A stretch of 5,400 bases of DNA from Rhodobacterales bacterium UBA3089 (lineage in GTDB: Bacteria; Pseudomonadota; Alphaproteobacteria; Rhodobacterales; Rhodobacteraceae): contig DFBD01000153.1 in assembly GCA_002367255.1 (NCBI GenBank), positions 2,375-7,774 on the forward strand. The letters run 5' to 3'. How positions within the stretch are numbered: position 1 is the first letter of the stretch; each line of letters begins with the position of its first letter. The translations under genes and the position numbers were made by a program. The notes under the pieces are model-generated. The model was not told the origin of the DNA, ran no database searches, and saw nothing but the letters and a program-made list of their open reading frames with translations. Shown piece by piece: positions 5,233 to 5,400 of this stretch.

Positions 5233-5400
5233 CTACGTAGGTGTTGCAGCAGATGCAGGGCGCATCATTTGTGCCAAGTCGGATGTTTCCAGCCCGACTG
5301 CCGAGGTTTCAAGACCATCGGCGGCATTCAAACGGGCGGTGTCCGGTTTGTTCTGACCCAGTTTTCTGGTGCTGTCGGTTGATGTGATATCAAGGCGGAT
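5233..5400 (-). CDS. C-terminal end of an unidentified protein
   Basis: Read leftward from the window edge, a frame stays open for 55 codons and ends at TAG (5233-5235). The residues are polar and Ala/Thr/Ser-rich, with features of a disordered tail: 'STRKLGQNKPDTARL', then the short internal repeat GLETS-AV-GLETS (7-residue period), ending 'RPASAATPT'. I do not recognise the protein. It is called a gene because the frame is open to the edge, runs the same way as the GST and formate dehydrogenase genes, and ends 107 bp before the GST start, a normal gene spacing. The length is too short to exclude a chance open frame, and third-position GC is only moderate. Confidence 0.45.
   Translation of the reverse strand: MRLDITSTDSTRKLGQNKPDTARLNAADGLETSAVGLETSDLAQMMRPASAATPT

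Overview
The window looks like a piece of an alphaproteobacterial chromosome, most likely Rhodobacterales (Roseobacter/Rhodobacter relatives). This rests on moderately high GC in the core genes, the style of the YggS, formate dehydrogenase and glutathione S-transferase proteins, and TTAACC-rich intergenic DNA. It is inferred from gene content, not from a search.

Layout. Bases 1-309 (+) are the 3' end of a YggS-type pyridoxal-phosphate homeostasis gene. Bases 310-496 are intergenic and hold a four-unit, 11-bp repeat array (330-372) and a 20-codon ORF with a Shine-Dalgarno-like sequence just upstream (455-517). Bases 497-1351 (-) encode a 284-aa HEPN-type protein with an R-x4-H motif, in DNA clearly more AT-rich than its neighbours. 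Bases 1352-1678 contain no convincing protein gene. They carry a TATAAT box, a run of hairpins and a strong, probably bidirectional intrinsic terminator (1527-1554), which together could be a small structured RNA transcribed divergently from the HEPN gene. Bases 1679-4429 (-) encode a 916-aa molybdenum/tungsten formate dehydrogenase alpha subunit. Bases 4514-5125 (-) encode a YibF-like glutathione S-transferase, and 5233-5400 (-) is probably the C-terminus of another protein.

How the parts relate. The GST and formate dehydrogenase genes are co-directional, 84 nt apart, each with a good ribosome binding site, and probably share a transcript that ends at the 1527-1554 terminator. No NuoE/NuoF-like partner subunits (FdsG/FdsB) or FdhD/FdsC accessory genes are visible. 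The dehydrogenase also lacks the His-Cys3 cluster site expected between its [2Fe-2S] and two-cluster ferredoxin domains. The HEPN gene plus the adjacent structured region looks like an accessory cassette placed between YggS and the formate dehydrogenase operon. It is the best candidate in the window for an undescribed defence or toxin-like system, though the RNA part is prediction only.
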